Origin: Parietichytrium sp. I65-24A
Taxonomy: Eukaryota; Sar; Bigyra; Thraustochytrida; Thraustochytriidae
Assembly: GCA_012862575.1 (NCBI GenBank)
Contig: BLSF01000034.1
Span: 398,723 to 462,722 of the forward strand
Direction of reading: 5' to 3'
Length of the DNA stretch: 64,000 nt
Positions 1-10,204 of this stretch are shown here, in pieces. Position numbers and translations under genes: made by a program. The notes beneath the pieces are model-generated. The model had not been told where the DNA came from and made no database searches. It saw only the letters and a list, made by a program, of their open reading frames with translations. Position 1 is the stretch's first letter, and each line of letters begins with the position of its first letter.

Positions 1-1667
1 CGAAGCCACAATTCAAAATAGCACGTACTCAAGAGAAGTCAGACCGCAATTCTTTTCCAACATGCGCCCGATCGTTGAAGCTCCTAGGGCGCCAATCCAG
101 TTAGATTTTAGACTGTTTCGGAAAGCAGAAATTCGTCAGATAAATTGACCTCTTCCGCGAGATCGTTCTTAAAGCTACGCTTACCTGAGACGTGAAAGTG
201 TAGTGTTGATTTCAAGCGCGGGTTCAATTGCCAATGCTCCTTCGCCGGAAACCCCAGCCCCCAAAAGACTACCATTTTTTTAGATGCAGCGATCTGTCAA
301 CATTACAGTACGAGTAGAAGCCTGAAAAAACCAAAGAAACACGTACTCGAGACTTGTCAGCGCCGTGTTCTTTTCCACGGCACGAAATATTGCTGACGTT
401 CCTTCGCTATCAATGCCGTTGCAGACGAGACTAGTTTCAGTCCCAAAAGAAGAACATGTCAGAGGTTTAGTTGACACCTCTATGCTTCACAGCCAAGTGC
501 CACCAAAGTCACACATACTTTAGTGTAGTCAGCGTAGCGTTCTTCTCCAAAGCAAGGCCGATCGTCGAAGCTCCTCGAGCGCCGACCACATTCATTGAAA
601 GACTGCGAAACCAATCCGTCAGGCACACATATAGACAAGAGAAAACACCGGTTTTGAATTGTTTGTTTTCGCGAATCCAAAGCCACAATCATACGTACTC
701 CAACGATGTTAGCGCAGTGTTCTTCTCCAACGCGCGGCCGATCGCTGACCCTCCTTCACCGCCAATTTCATTCCAGGCAAGACTGTGAGATTGTAATCGT
801 AAGTAAACAGTACCAATTTGAAGAAAGAGATGGTTCTGAATTGGAAACATACTCCAGAACAGTCAGCACAGTATTTCTTTCCAGCAAACGACCGATCGCA
901 AGTGCTACTTCATCGTTAATTGTATTTGCTCCAAGACTGTTATTAGCAGGGGAAAGTCGTCAGCCGCACATTACGCAAAATCAAAAATCACAAATGGCCG
1001 CCGATCTCAAAGTCGTACGTACTCCATATAAGTCAATGCAGCGTGCTTCTCCAGTGCATGACAAATATCTATAGCTCCTGCTGGGCCAATTCTACTTCCC
1101 CGAAGACTATTTCAAGAGATCAACAGTCAGCCACGAAAAGCATGTGTACATTGGGTTTTTTACTGGGACTGGTTGTCATGTCAAAATAACACGTACGAGA
1201 GGCATGTCACTGAAGTACCCGCCTTGAGGGACTCAGCAAGCATCGATACGGCTCCCTCGCCAACGTTGGCTAAAGTAAAACTGCGAAGACGAGGGTCAAT
1301 AGCGTCAGATGCATCAAGTTGCAATATATCAGCAAGAGGTGCCAAACATAAGCACATAATCACGTATCCAACCCATTTCCAAACTCACAATATGCTCAAA
1401 GATCGCTTCTGGCGCAAATGAGGAGCGATCTTGCTAATTCCAATCAGACTCAACCCGCGATGAAACCTACCCATGAAAACAACAATCTCAATCTCGTCAC
1501 TACCAACTGCCATTCAATGCCCCGCATACAAACACCCACAACAATACTCACCACACGGCATTTTCTCCTTCTTCGAGCGCCCTCAATCCTTCGTCCACAT
1601 CTTCAACTTTCCAATAATTCACTGTCGTTACGCCGTGATTCACGCCCTCATACTTTCCCGTCGCCAT
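1..1667 (-). CDS. leucine-rich repeat protein, one LRR per 84-bp exon (5' end complete, 3' end beyond the window)
   Basis: No long ORF exists here, but splice signals and protein pattern define a gene. Exon 1 is 1667..1552, starting at an ATG (MATGKYEGV...). Exon 2 is 1466..1389. Eight exons of exactly 84 nt follow: 1280..1197, 1106..1023, 936..853, 782..699, 602..519, 430..347, 268..185 and 112..29. Each has an AG acceptor (usually followed by TCT) and a GT donor, mostly GTACGT or GTATGT. Introns are 70-108 nt. All exons are open and join in one phase, giving 288 codons so far. Each 84-nt exon encodes one 28-residue repeat of the ribonuclease-inhibitor/NLR type; exon 782..699 reads LAWNEIGGEGGSAIGRALEK, then NTALTSL. 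The intact donor at position 28 implies more exons to the left. Such LRRs usually form binding horseshoes; partner and any effector domain are not visible. Seen: exons, phase, repeat pattern. Inferred: that it is expressed. Confidence 0.85.
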
Positions 1668-2892
1668 CTTTCTGTGCTTTCTCACACAAACCGTACAGTC
1701 AGCACGCGTAGCCCCTCTTAGTACCCCTACTTATAGACGCTGCGGTTTCACAACACTACTGTTTAGGCCAAACGTACATTAGCAGCACTTTTCGTACGCG
1801 AGGATACTTTCGGTTACGCGCTGTGAATGAATAGCACTAATAGCGCACACTCTGAAATTTGCGCTCGGTCGACCGTGACGTCTCTCTTAATACCAGCTCT
1901 AGGTTCGTGAAAAATGACAATCTCATATATTCATGCTAGCACGATACGCGTGGTTCTGTGATATGAAAGAGGTCGCAGTTGCACTGAGTTTGTGGTAGTG
2001 GTCCGGTTAGTGGTACTGGTGAATACTAGTGACCTCAAGAACCGCCGAACTATTCATGAATTCACGAACTGTACCCTCAGACCTGACGAAGAACCAGTTC
2101 TGCAGGATAGGAGACCGACAACAGCAACAGCAAGCAATAACAAGCAAAACGCGCGACCGAGCAAGAAGAACAAGAAGAACAAAAAAGAACAACAACCTCC
2201 CCAACTTTCCAAACGACCATTCACTTCACATTACTTCGAGCAGTTCAGGTTACAGCAAGTTCCCTTGACCACTATTGAAATCCCTTGAACTTCACGGCAT
2301 CTCCCGAGGGCTAGTGGCGTCTTAAAATTTTGCCTATCTGTGGGTGGCGACAATGGCAGAGTTGGAAGAACGCGAGAGCCATGAGCGAAAGTTGCGAAAA
2401 AGGAGTCAATGGAAACGAAAGAGCCGGACAAGTTGAACAAATTGGACAAGTTGGAAACTTTGGAAAGTTGGACAAGTTGGAAAGTTTGGGAGATTTGGAA
2501 AGTTTGGAAAGTTGGACAAGTTGGAAAAGTTGGAGAAAGGCATCAAGTTCAAAGTGCGATTCGGCAACGCTGATCTTCGCGGAGGCATTTCGAGATTGTT
2601 CGGGCCAGATTGCGAGGACATCGGAACGGTCTTGTTGGTGTTGTTAATATTTGTTGGTGTTGTTGGTGAGGACGATTGCGCATCGCCGCACATCGAACTG
2701 CACGCTCTTGCCACTTGGAAGCTGCGGCGTTGGAGAAGCAGGCGGAAGAGTCGTGAGTCGCGATACTTTTAGTTGGAACTTTGCGTCGGGAGATCCCTCC
2801 ACAGCGAAGGTTGTACGCTCTGGCATTTGTACGTCAGAGATCACCGCAATTCTCCTTTTCTTTCTTTGCTCTCCGACGGCGACTGCTTCACG
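1668..2892. other. intergenic, probable 5' regions of two divergent genes
   Basis: It separates the minus-strand LRR gene from the plus-strand SWIM gene. I see no convincing coding exon. An ATG-led frame from about 2352 (MAELEERESHERKLRKRSQW...) stops after about 27 codons. The right half holds a purine-rich 9-bp repeat listed separately. Confidence 0.5.
2431..2540. repeat. degenerate 9-bp repeat (TTGGACAAG / TTGGAAAGT)
   Basis: About twelve imperfect copies of a 9-bp unit run head to tail. Read on the minus strand they encode an N/F/P-rich stretch, and on the plus strand a K/L/E-rich one. All are products of the repeat rather than evidence of a gene. It lies about 350 bp upstream of the SWIM gene start. 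Confidence 0.7.
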
Positions 2893-3384
2893 ATGAGTGC
2901 ACTGCAGCGTTCGGCCGAATGCTTGTTGGAGACTCTGAGCCAGCTGCTCGAGGCCCCACAAACGGATGACCCAGCTTTGCAGGACAGCATGTGCGCCACG
3001 GTGGCTGCATTGGACGTGGTGCTGGGCCCTGGTGCGGTGGACAAAGCGTTGGCGGTGTTCAAATGGCGCGGCTCTGGATTCGGCGGGGCACTTGGAGGCG
3101 GGGTTTCGTCCATGCAAAAGATGCCGACTGGGCAACAGGGCGAAGGAGTCGTGCGCAAGATGGTGGCCGAGCAGTCGCGCAGAGAGTGCTGGCATGTGCG
3201 CGGCGACGGCGGCACGTATGTGTGCGTGGAAGGCTTTTGCAGCTGCAGGAGCTTTGTGACCAAGGTGGCCGCGCACGTGCCCATGTGCAAGCATCTGGTC
3301 GCCATCAAACTAGGAGATGCGCTGGACGCGGTCGATGTGCAGGTCGTGCCAGAGGAGCTCTTCGGTCGCATGCTGCTCAACTGA
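2893..3384 (+). CDS. SWIM-type zinc finger protein, SWS1/ZSWIM7-like
   Basis: A 163-residue protein with one SWIM zinc finger: C116-x-C118, then C132-x-H134 (FCSCRSF...MCKHLVAIKL). The family is short; in fungi and animals SWS1/ZSWIM7 works with Rad51 paralogues in homologous recombination and meiosis. Length, a helical N-terminus (ALQRSAECLLETLSQLLE) and the C-terminal finger all fit. The start is the ATG at 2893; the frame is open further upstream but has no earlier ATG. No intron is needed. The finger itself is secure. The SWS1 assignment rests on size and layout, so another small SWIM protein is possible. Confidence 0.75.
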   Translation: MSALQRSAECLLETLSQLLEAPQTDDPALQDSMCATVAALDVVLGPGAVDKALAVFKWRGSGFGGALGGGVSSMQKMPTGQQGEGVVRKMVAEQSRRECWHVRGDGGTYVCVEGFCSCRSFVTKVAAHVPMCKHLVAIKLGDALDAVDVQVVPEELFGRMLLN

Positions 3385-3517
3385 GGTACATGCGGCACCA
3401 GGGCTCTAACTGTTACAAGGTGTGTTGTGTGTTCCACTCAAACTTTTTTTGTTTTGGTTTCTTTTTTCATCAAAAGAATGGAGAGAAGAATGAGCGACGA
3501 CAAGGGTCGGCGCGAAT

Positions 3518-5904
3518 CTAGAGCTTAGACGAAGCCGACAGAGGAGGCGGATAGCCGGTTGTGTCATCTGGCTCGCACATCTCACAAGGTTTGTTGCGCA
3601 GAGCGAGGAATTCAAGATCAAGGTATGGCTTGACTGCCTGGAAAAAGCTCGGCACGACCTCCTCGTTGGTTGGTGAGGATGCGGCTGCGAGATATTGCTG
3701 CTCGTACACGTCGCCATCGAAGCCTCCGATCGTCCTAGAGTATTGCGCGAAACAAGAAGGAAGCAAGAGTAACCCCCGTTAGTCTCCAGAGCTTCAAGAG
3801 GCCGCCAATCGTTTTCAACTCAAGGAATCATCAAATAGAACTTACGATCCAAGCGCCTTGTCGGTGTAGTCCCACGCGTCCACGAGCGCCACGGCCTCGG
3901 GGCGTAGTTCCGAGCAAAGCTGGCCGACGGCCTCCTGAACCATGCCATATTGCTGCATATCGATGAGACCCACCCATTGACGCCCATCAATCATGTCGCT
4001 GAGCGCAAAGAGAGCGCATACTTTTTGAAGCACGGACCGGCAGGCAGTGTCCTCGCACGTGCTCACGACCTCAGCAAACTTGGTGAGCATAAAGTAGAGC
4101 ACGTGGCTCTGGCCCATGTACACTGCGCGCAAGGTCAAAGCCCCCCACGCAGAGTCGAACGATTCTCCTCGCTTCAGGCGAGCGTCCAACGCATCCTTGG
4201 TCATCTTGACCTGACACACTGCTCTGTGACGGAACCAGTCGATGAGGTACTCGACCGAGAAGAAGTCCTGGGGCTGTTCTGCTTGGCGCGGCCGGTCTTT
4301 CTCAACCGTGAAAGATTTGTCCTGCAGCACTTGAAGACACTGCGCGAGCCCAGAGAGCGGCTTCCCAGCCTCTGCATCCGCGCAAGCTTTTACGAGGTAG
4401 CGAGCAGTCTGCAGCAGCATGACCTGATAGCACGAACGTGGACAAGACAAACGACTCCGCTAAGTACATTGTTCTCGACAACCCTGGCTTTCACGAAAAG
4501 GCAAGCAAATCTAACCTAAGGAACCATAACATCACTTACATTTGTTTCTCCTTCCGCCGTTGCGCGCCACTTGTAATCCGCTTCGAGACCGGCAATTCCG
4601 CTACCCATCAAATAACCTGCCCCACCACAGCTCTTGCGCAGCTCTTCAAGACCTTTGGCAGCGGCATTGCAGCAATAGCCCTTCAGACCTGCCGCAGAAG
4701 CGTGGACTTCCGGCAGATCTGCGCCAGCGTCGTCTGGGTTGGCCTGCAAGCTCTCCATCCTGTCACTGAGCCAGTTGCTTGTGAATCGAATCGCAAACGC
4801 CAAGCTGAGCTCTCGCAAGAGTACATATTGAGTCATTTTGTAGTCAATGACCTTGTTTTCCTCGGCCAAATGAGACCGAGAGGAGGTGTCTTTGAACCCC
4901 TGCCTCCTGACCGCATTGTATCGCACAGCGATCGTAGCGCCCTTGGAAAGAAACACGGACGCACCGGCGACCATGGACACTCTCGCAGACATCATGGTCA
5001 GGTATGCCGCCTTGTCGTTCGAGCCCCCGCCCCCGAGATCGTGCTTGACATACCGGCCATCAGGTTCCACATGCTGCCTCTTCTCCATCATGTGCCTCCG
5101 TGGAATGCGGACATCTCGTAGGCGGAGGTACCCGATATCGACTTCGTTTTCGCCGGCCTTCTTGCCGAGATCCCCCACTTCCACTCCAGGAAGGGGTTTC
5201 AGGTTCTCGTCTCGAAGCTGGAGCATAAAGACGTGAAGGCCGTACTCTTTCCCGTCGATGATGAGCTGGGCGTACAAGACGCAGTGCGTGCTCGTGGCCA
5301 TCGAACTTGGCCACCACTTCATCGAGGTGAGAGTCGGAGTGTTTAGAACAAACTCCCTGGTCTCTTTATCGTAGTGGGCGGTCGTCTCAAGCCCTCGCAC
5401 GTTGCTGCCATGCCCGAGTTCCGTCTGGGCATACGACCCCGTAATTTGCATCGTGTAAGCCTTTGGAAGCCACCAGGACATTTGCTCCGGGCTGCACTGA
5501 CCAACAAGGGTCGTGAGGAAGAGGCCAAAGCCTGGGTATCCGGCCATGGTCTGCGCCATGGTCATGTACATCATCTCATTTTTCTTGGGCGTTTGAAATT
5601 TGTCCAAGTACTTTTTGTGGATCTTCATAAAGTGCTCAAAGTTCGCGGCGATCCCTCCTTGCTTTCCAATGCGATCAAGGTCATGCCTCGAGCTCTTCCC
5701 GCCATGGTCGTCCAGCACCTCCGTGGACTCCGCAATCCTTCTGCGGCGAAGCGTCTCAGCCTTCCCGCCATCGATGAACGTGGTCAGCGTGTCCACTTGG
5801 AACGAAGCCTTGCTTCTCTCCTCATCCAAAACGCCTTTGGTGCCGCCGCTCGCCCAGCTCGCCTTGCTCGAGTGTTCCACGTCCGTGTCGCGGTACTTGG
5901 TCAT
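3518..5904 (-). CDS. peroxisomal acyl-CoA oxidase, three exons
   Basis: It catalyses the first step of peroxisomal beta-oxidation, converting acyl-CoA to trans-2-enoyl-CoA with FAD and O2, releasing H2O2. Exons: 5904..4540, 4423..3846 and 3734..3518. The first intron has a GTAAGT donor, the second GTAAG; both have AG acceptors. They give 719 residues, usual for the family. Seen: the flavin-domain motif YAQTELGHGSNVRGLETTA, the C-terminal-domain motif LRKSCGGAGYLMGSGI, and the family junction ATAEGETN/VMLLQTARYLVK, which exon 1 to exon 2 restores exactly. The last three residues are SKL, a canonical peroxisomal targeting signal 1, so the C-terminus is complete. The start is the first ATG (MTKYRDTDVEH). 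A 772-bp gap separates it from the divergent neighbour at 6677. Which chain lengths it accepts cannot be told from sequence. Confidence 0.95.
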
Positions 5905-6676
5905 CTTGCTTCTTTGCCGTCTATGTCGAGATTAACGGGTCGAAAACCTTCTTTCTCACTCACTCACCGCTCAATCCGGGTCTGTGCAGCTAGACGAGGG
6001 CCGACTGCGACGCTCGAAAGACTCGAAAGGAGCGGATTGAGACACTCTTTTCGGCTCTGCCTTGTCTTGTTTCGCTTGGTTCTGTTTTGAAATGCATGTG
6101 TGTGTAGAGTGTGTGTGGCTTTGTTGACTGATTGATCTTTGTTGGGCCGAAAGGAAGAGGCGTTGATTGTTTGTTGACCGCAAGGTTTGCGTCGTTCAAC
6201 AAGTTCGTGTTTTATACACGAGCTTGCTTGTTTGTTTGTAAGTTGCAAGTTGCAAGTTGCAAAACAACTCGTTGTCTTTGTTTTCATTTGTGTGTTTTCA
6301 TTCATTTGCATTAGTTGTTTCATTTGTTTGCTGTTTCTTTTTCATTCATTTGTTTCTTTTGTTTGTCTTTGTTTGGTCACATCTCACATTCCATATCTTT
6401 CGTTTGCGCACTCAGCCGACTTTGACCATCTGAACTCTCCGCGTCCGGTACAACGCACCGCCGTGCACTTGTTCCCGTAATATACGCGCTTGTCCCTGGA
6501 TACGAAGCTAATGTGCGAGGACTAAAGTGCACGATAACTCTCACAGTGTCCCCGGTCCGTTGCGGAACGTTTTGTGCTTGGGTTTGGGACAGGGGTCCTC
6601 GATAAGTAACCGCCAACCTGAGGGAGAAGGGGGACATTGACATTTTGATCGACTGAATCCTGCCACAATCATCACC
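5905..6676. promoter_or_regulatory. shared divergent promoter region
   Basis: It lies between the acyl-CoA oxidase (left, minus) and the FAM210-like gene (right, plus). It is rich in TTTGTTT and related T/G runs, with three tandem GTTGCAA units near 6240-6260. No TATA-like or other defined element can be assigned, so it is called by position only. Confidence 0.4.
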
Positions 6677-7435
6677 ATGTTCCGGGCGCTTGCGTACTCG
6701 CGTACACTGCGCGGACAGAGCCTGCGGTGCGTACTTACGCGAAACAGAGTGCTCAGCCAGTCCGCGGCTGCGCAACGCACGAGCCCCACGGGCCCCAGTA
6801 GCGGCGGCGGTAGCAATGGTATGGTGGACAATCTGGCGGGTCTTGTAAATCGTAGCTTCGAAAAGTACCCGCGCGAAACGATAGCGAGCATGCTGTGCAT
6901 GGAGATCGTTTCAATCTACGGTACGCACAAACTGCTCGTGTGGAGCGGTGTGCATATCCCACCGGACTTTGCAGTGGCGTTCGCAATGGCGAGACCTCTT
7001 CGTCGGCTCAGACTTCCATTGGAAATACTTGGCGCGGCAGCGCTGTGTAGACTGGTTCCGCAGCTGAAGAGCATCAATATGAGCGCAGCAATTGCCGGGG
7101 CAATGCCAGCCGCAATTCGATCGAGGTTCGCGAGCAATTCCACGTTGAGAATGGGCGGGGAGAAATTGGCAGGAGTTATCAACAAGTACGGCGCCGCGTA
7201 CTTTATCTCTGCGCGCTGGATCGGGGTGGGCGTTGTGTTTGCGATCTACGGGGGAATCATGTACGGCTTTGATGTCAGTGGAAAGATGGCGGAGTATGGC
7301 ATTGAAAAGTATGGCGAGGTGCTGGGAACGTGGGCTGCCGCTGTGACGATGAGCGCGGCACTGTACCCGTGTACAATTGCCTGCGGTGCCGTGCTTGCCC
7401 GACCGATCGGACTCCTGACGCGAAGATTCTACTGA
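6677..7435 (+). CDS. FAM210/DUF1279-like membrane protein, probably mitochondrial
   Basis: A 252-residue, single-exon protein. The first 35 residues are rich in Arg, Ser and Ala without acidic residues (MFRALAYSRTLRGQSLRCVL...), as in a mitochondrial targeting peptide. The C-terminal half resembles DUF1279: a KYG motif before a first membrane helix (NKYGAAYFISARWIGVGVV), a GVEKYG-like helix (IEKYGEVLG), a second membrane segment, and a final ARPIGLLTRR. FAM210 proteins are mitochondrial and affect translation or organelle shape in animals; the role here is inferred only. A more N-terminal hydrophobic stretch (AIAGAMPAAI) is weaker. An unrelated small mitochondrial membrane protein is the alternative. 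Confidence 0.6.
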   Translation: MFRALAYSRTLRGQSLRCVLTRNRVLSQSAAAQRTSPTGPSSGGGSNGMVDNLAGLVNRSFEKYPRETIASMLCMEIVSIYGTHKLLVWSGVHIPPDFAVAFAMARPLRRLRLPLEILGAAALCRLVPQLKSINMSAAIAGAMPAAIRSRFASNSTLRMGGEKLAGVINKYGAAYFISARWIGVGVVFAIYGGIMYGFDVSGKMAEYGIEKYGEVLGTWAAAVTMSAALYPCTIACGAVLARPIGLLTRRFY

Positions 7436-10204
7436 GAATTCGCGTTGGGGCAATATTGGGAGGTCGCACTTTTGTCATCCGAGCTTAGCGCTGTAGAAGG
7501 CTTCCTTTTGATGCTCGGGTTTTGGGCCAAGAAAAAGTTCGGATGCAGAGCTCATTGTAGTGACACGTGAGAGAAAATAATTAGAGCAACGAAACTCGTC
7601 TCACGTTTGCGCTGGAACCTTCTCTCGCGTCTTTGTTGAGCACTCTCTGCTTGGTGCAAATGAGAACCCATGATGGACGCAGCGCCATCTAGTAGCAAGC
7701 GCAAATGCATGTCTCGGTCTCGAATTAATATTTCAACTCACAGCCAGCAAGCCTTCTTCGTGCTCCTTCGTCAATCACAGAATTATTTTGGCTGAAATGG
7801 GTCGTTGGCTTTTGCGCTTCAAAGACTTCACAAAGTTCAAAAATTCATCGTCGAGAATGTCGAGTAACTACGCTCTGGTTCTACTGGTACAGGGGTGCAC
7901 ACGTTGTTCTTTTGTTCTTCGTAGGAATTATGTATGCGCAATAAGCTAGCTTAACATCTATTAAAGCACTAATCGATTCCGGGACGCCATATAGTGGGAC
8001 GCATGAAGCCTATCGTTTCATCTAGTTGGCTCTTATCTTGACAGGGAGTGACGTGTTCTCGGCGGAAAAGTCACTCGTATGGCTCTGCATAAGCTGAACC
8101 ATAGTATAGAAAGAGTGCTTCTTCGTTCGCTACCGTATGGCGCAGGAGTCGATACAGGAAACCGTAATAGTACCGGGACGATATTGAAGCCTGATTACCC
8201 TGAAGCTGGGAGTTGGGAGGGTGGCGGAGGTCCTAACCAGTGTGTAGATATTCCTATTCAACTCCCTTGCCTTTCCTCTTTCCTCTCCCCCAGGTTGCCC
8301 TCCACCTTCTTTCTTTCTTTCTCTTTCTTCCAGCTACTCGTGTGCATAGCACCACCATAACCGCTCTTAAGAAAGGCATAAACTCAACAGTAGGAACCCT
8401 TCTTTCCGAATTCTGCTCTTTTCCCTAATGCGAGTAATAGGACGAATAGGAGAAGTTGAAACAACCATTTGTTTCGTTTGCTGTGGTGCGTGCCTGAGTG
8501 TCATTGGATGTCATTGGGCGTTGAGAGCTCACAGTTGAGTCAGACTAGGTTATTGCAACGATTGTTGTTCAATGAAAACAATAATGAAGTTGGTATGATG
8601 GTGGATTACAAGGTACCGTGGAGTGCTTGTTAGTACTGAAAAGCTGCGGCGGAAGAGCTCGGAGAGCGGTGCTCCCTCTTTTTGGTGCATGTAGATCTTG
8701 ATTAATTATTTTTTAAATTTTAACGAAACCAAACTCGAAATCAAACGTCTGGAACTGGTTCGTAATTTGGACTGGGAAGAACAACATCATAGATCATATC
8801 ATTGTGTGTTGTAGAATTAGACTTTCATCGGATTTTGAACTTGTTCCCCTCAAGGAGCTCCGGTCAATCACTTCGCAGTCATAGTCACAAGTTCCTGACC
8901 AGCCCTGACAACGATGTTTTTTTGACTTATTTACCAAATTACTACATTGCAGCAGTATGAATTGAAAACGGAAGAAACAGCCTGGAGCTCAGGTATGAGC
9001 CATGTACCATCATCATGTATCATCATGTATCACCATGTACTCAGATCAAAATCAAAATCAAAATCAAAATCAAAATCAAAATCAAAATCAAAATCAAAAT
9101 CAAAATCAAAATCAAAATCAAAATCAAAATCAAAATCAAAATCAAAATCAAAATCAAAATCAAAATCAAAATCAAAATCAAAATCGTCGATGCTCACAGT
9201 GAGTAACTAAAACTGCAGCCCAGAGCCCGTCGGAAATTTCTCGAAGGAGCTTGGGCGGAAATTTCTTCTTCCTCGACGTGCGGGCAACTTCGTCAGAATT
9301 CCAGAATTCAGCTTTTCCTGTGAAGAGAGGGATCATCATCTTCATCTTCATCGATCGATCAACGATCTCCTTCTCGAAAGATGCAACTAGCAAGCAACCA
9401 GCAACCAGCGACAAGCCCTCGAATCGACTCGCGCAGCCAACAACACTCATTTTCAAGAACAATAATTAATAATTAAAATCAGTCTCAAAATCAATCAAAC
9501 ATGCAAACATGCAAAGCAAATCTTTGGCGGACAGTGAAAGAAAAATTGCCAAACAGTCTCCCAAGCCTACTCCTTTCCATAAATGAGCCTAGTACTGTAC
9601 CCAAGGTCCCAATCCTCTCCACCGGGTGATGGCGCGTGTGGCGCTTCTTACCGTTTACGGTGTCTATCACTACCACATCGCAGAACATCCCTCTCTCCAA
9701 GAGCCGTCTCTTCCAATCTCTCCCACTAAGCGTCCCTATCGACATACATAATCCCCCAGGGTGCTGCTAGTCATGCAATAGCATTTACGCTGGTAGTCTT
9801 GCCCGCCCCTCACAGGAGAGACACAGAGACCATCTCACGTTTGTCTGGAGGTTTCCGGTCGAGTCCTACCACAACCGGTAGCAAGCTTCCTACCACCGTC
9901 GCGGGCGCGTACACACTCGAGCTCACTGCGGGGACCGCGTCCCACCGTCCCACTGTCCCACTGTCCCACTTCTGTCCGTCCCACAGCCCCACAGCCCCAC
10001 AGCCCCACAGCTCCACAGTGCGCGAGCGTGTTGGAGGAAAGGGCAGAGAGGGCAGTGCGGTGGAAGGAAAGAAAGACAGAAAGAAAGTAGGAAAGAAGAA
10101 GAAAATTTACCGAGCGTAGAGTCCCCGGCGAGTACCCCCTGAGTGCGTCGGCAAATAGGGGTCGGACTGGGCAAGTAAACCAATCGTGCCAAGGGACGGC
10201 CGAG
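7436..10204. other. 2.8-kb non-coding stretch
   Basis: I find no gene I can support. The left part (7436-8900) is AT-rich single-copy sequence. The centre holds the ATCAAA satellite and, just before it, short CATCATGTAT-like repeats (about 9008-9040). The right part (9750-10200) is C-rich with repeated CCCAC/CCACAG words on the plus strand and probably includes the promoter of the gene at 10205. An 84-codon minus-strand frame at 9745..9491 has an ATG but no recognisable domain. Confidence 0.45.
9045..9185. repeat. perfect hexamer satellite (ATCAAA)n, about 23 copies
   Basis: 141 bp of uninterrupted ATCAAA repeats. The three plus-strand frames read as Ser-Lys, Asn-Gln and Ile-Lys repeats and remain open only because the unit has no stop codon. 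It is the longest perfect microsatellite in the window. Confidence 0.97.

Noticed and set aside
29-1280. Degenerate tandem satellite or pseudogene at the left end
   Set aside because: The repeated blocks at first looked like a decayed repeat, but every block is open in the same phase, has splice sites at both ends and is exactly 84 nt, which fits a working spliced LRR gene.
2644-3294. 216-codon minus-strand frame over the SWIM gene
   Set aside because: Antisense shadow; the plus frame has an intact SWIM finger.
9045-9185. CRISPR-like array
   Set aside because: There is no spacer between units; it is a simple hexamer satellite in a eukaryotic genome.
8947-9210. Frames encoding (KS)n, (NQ)n and (IK)n
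   Set aside because: All three frames of a stop-free hexamer satellite are open; nothing else supports a gene.
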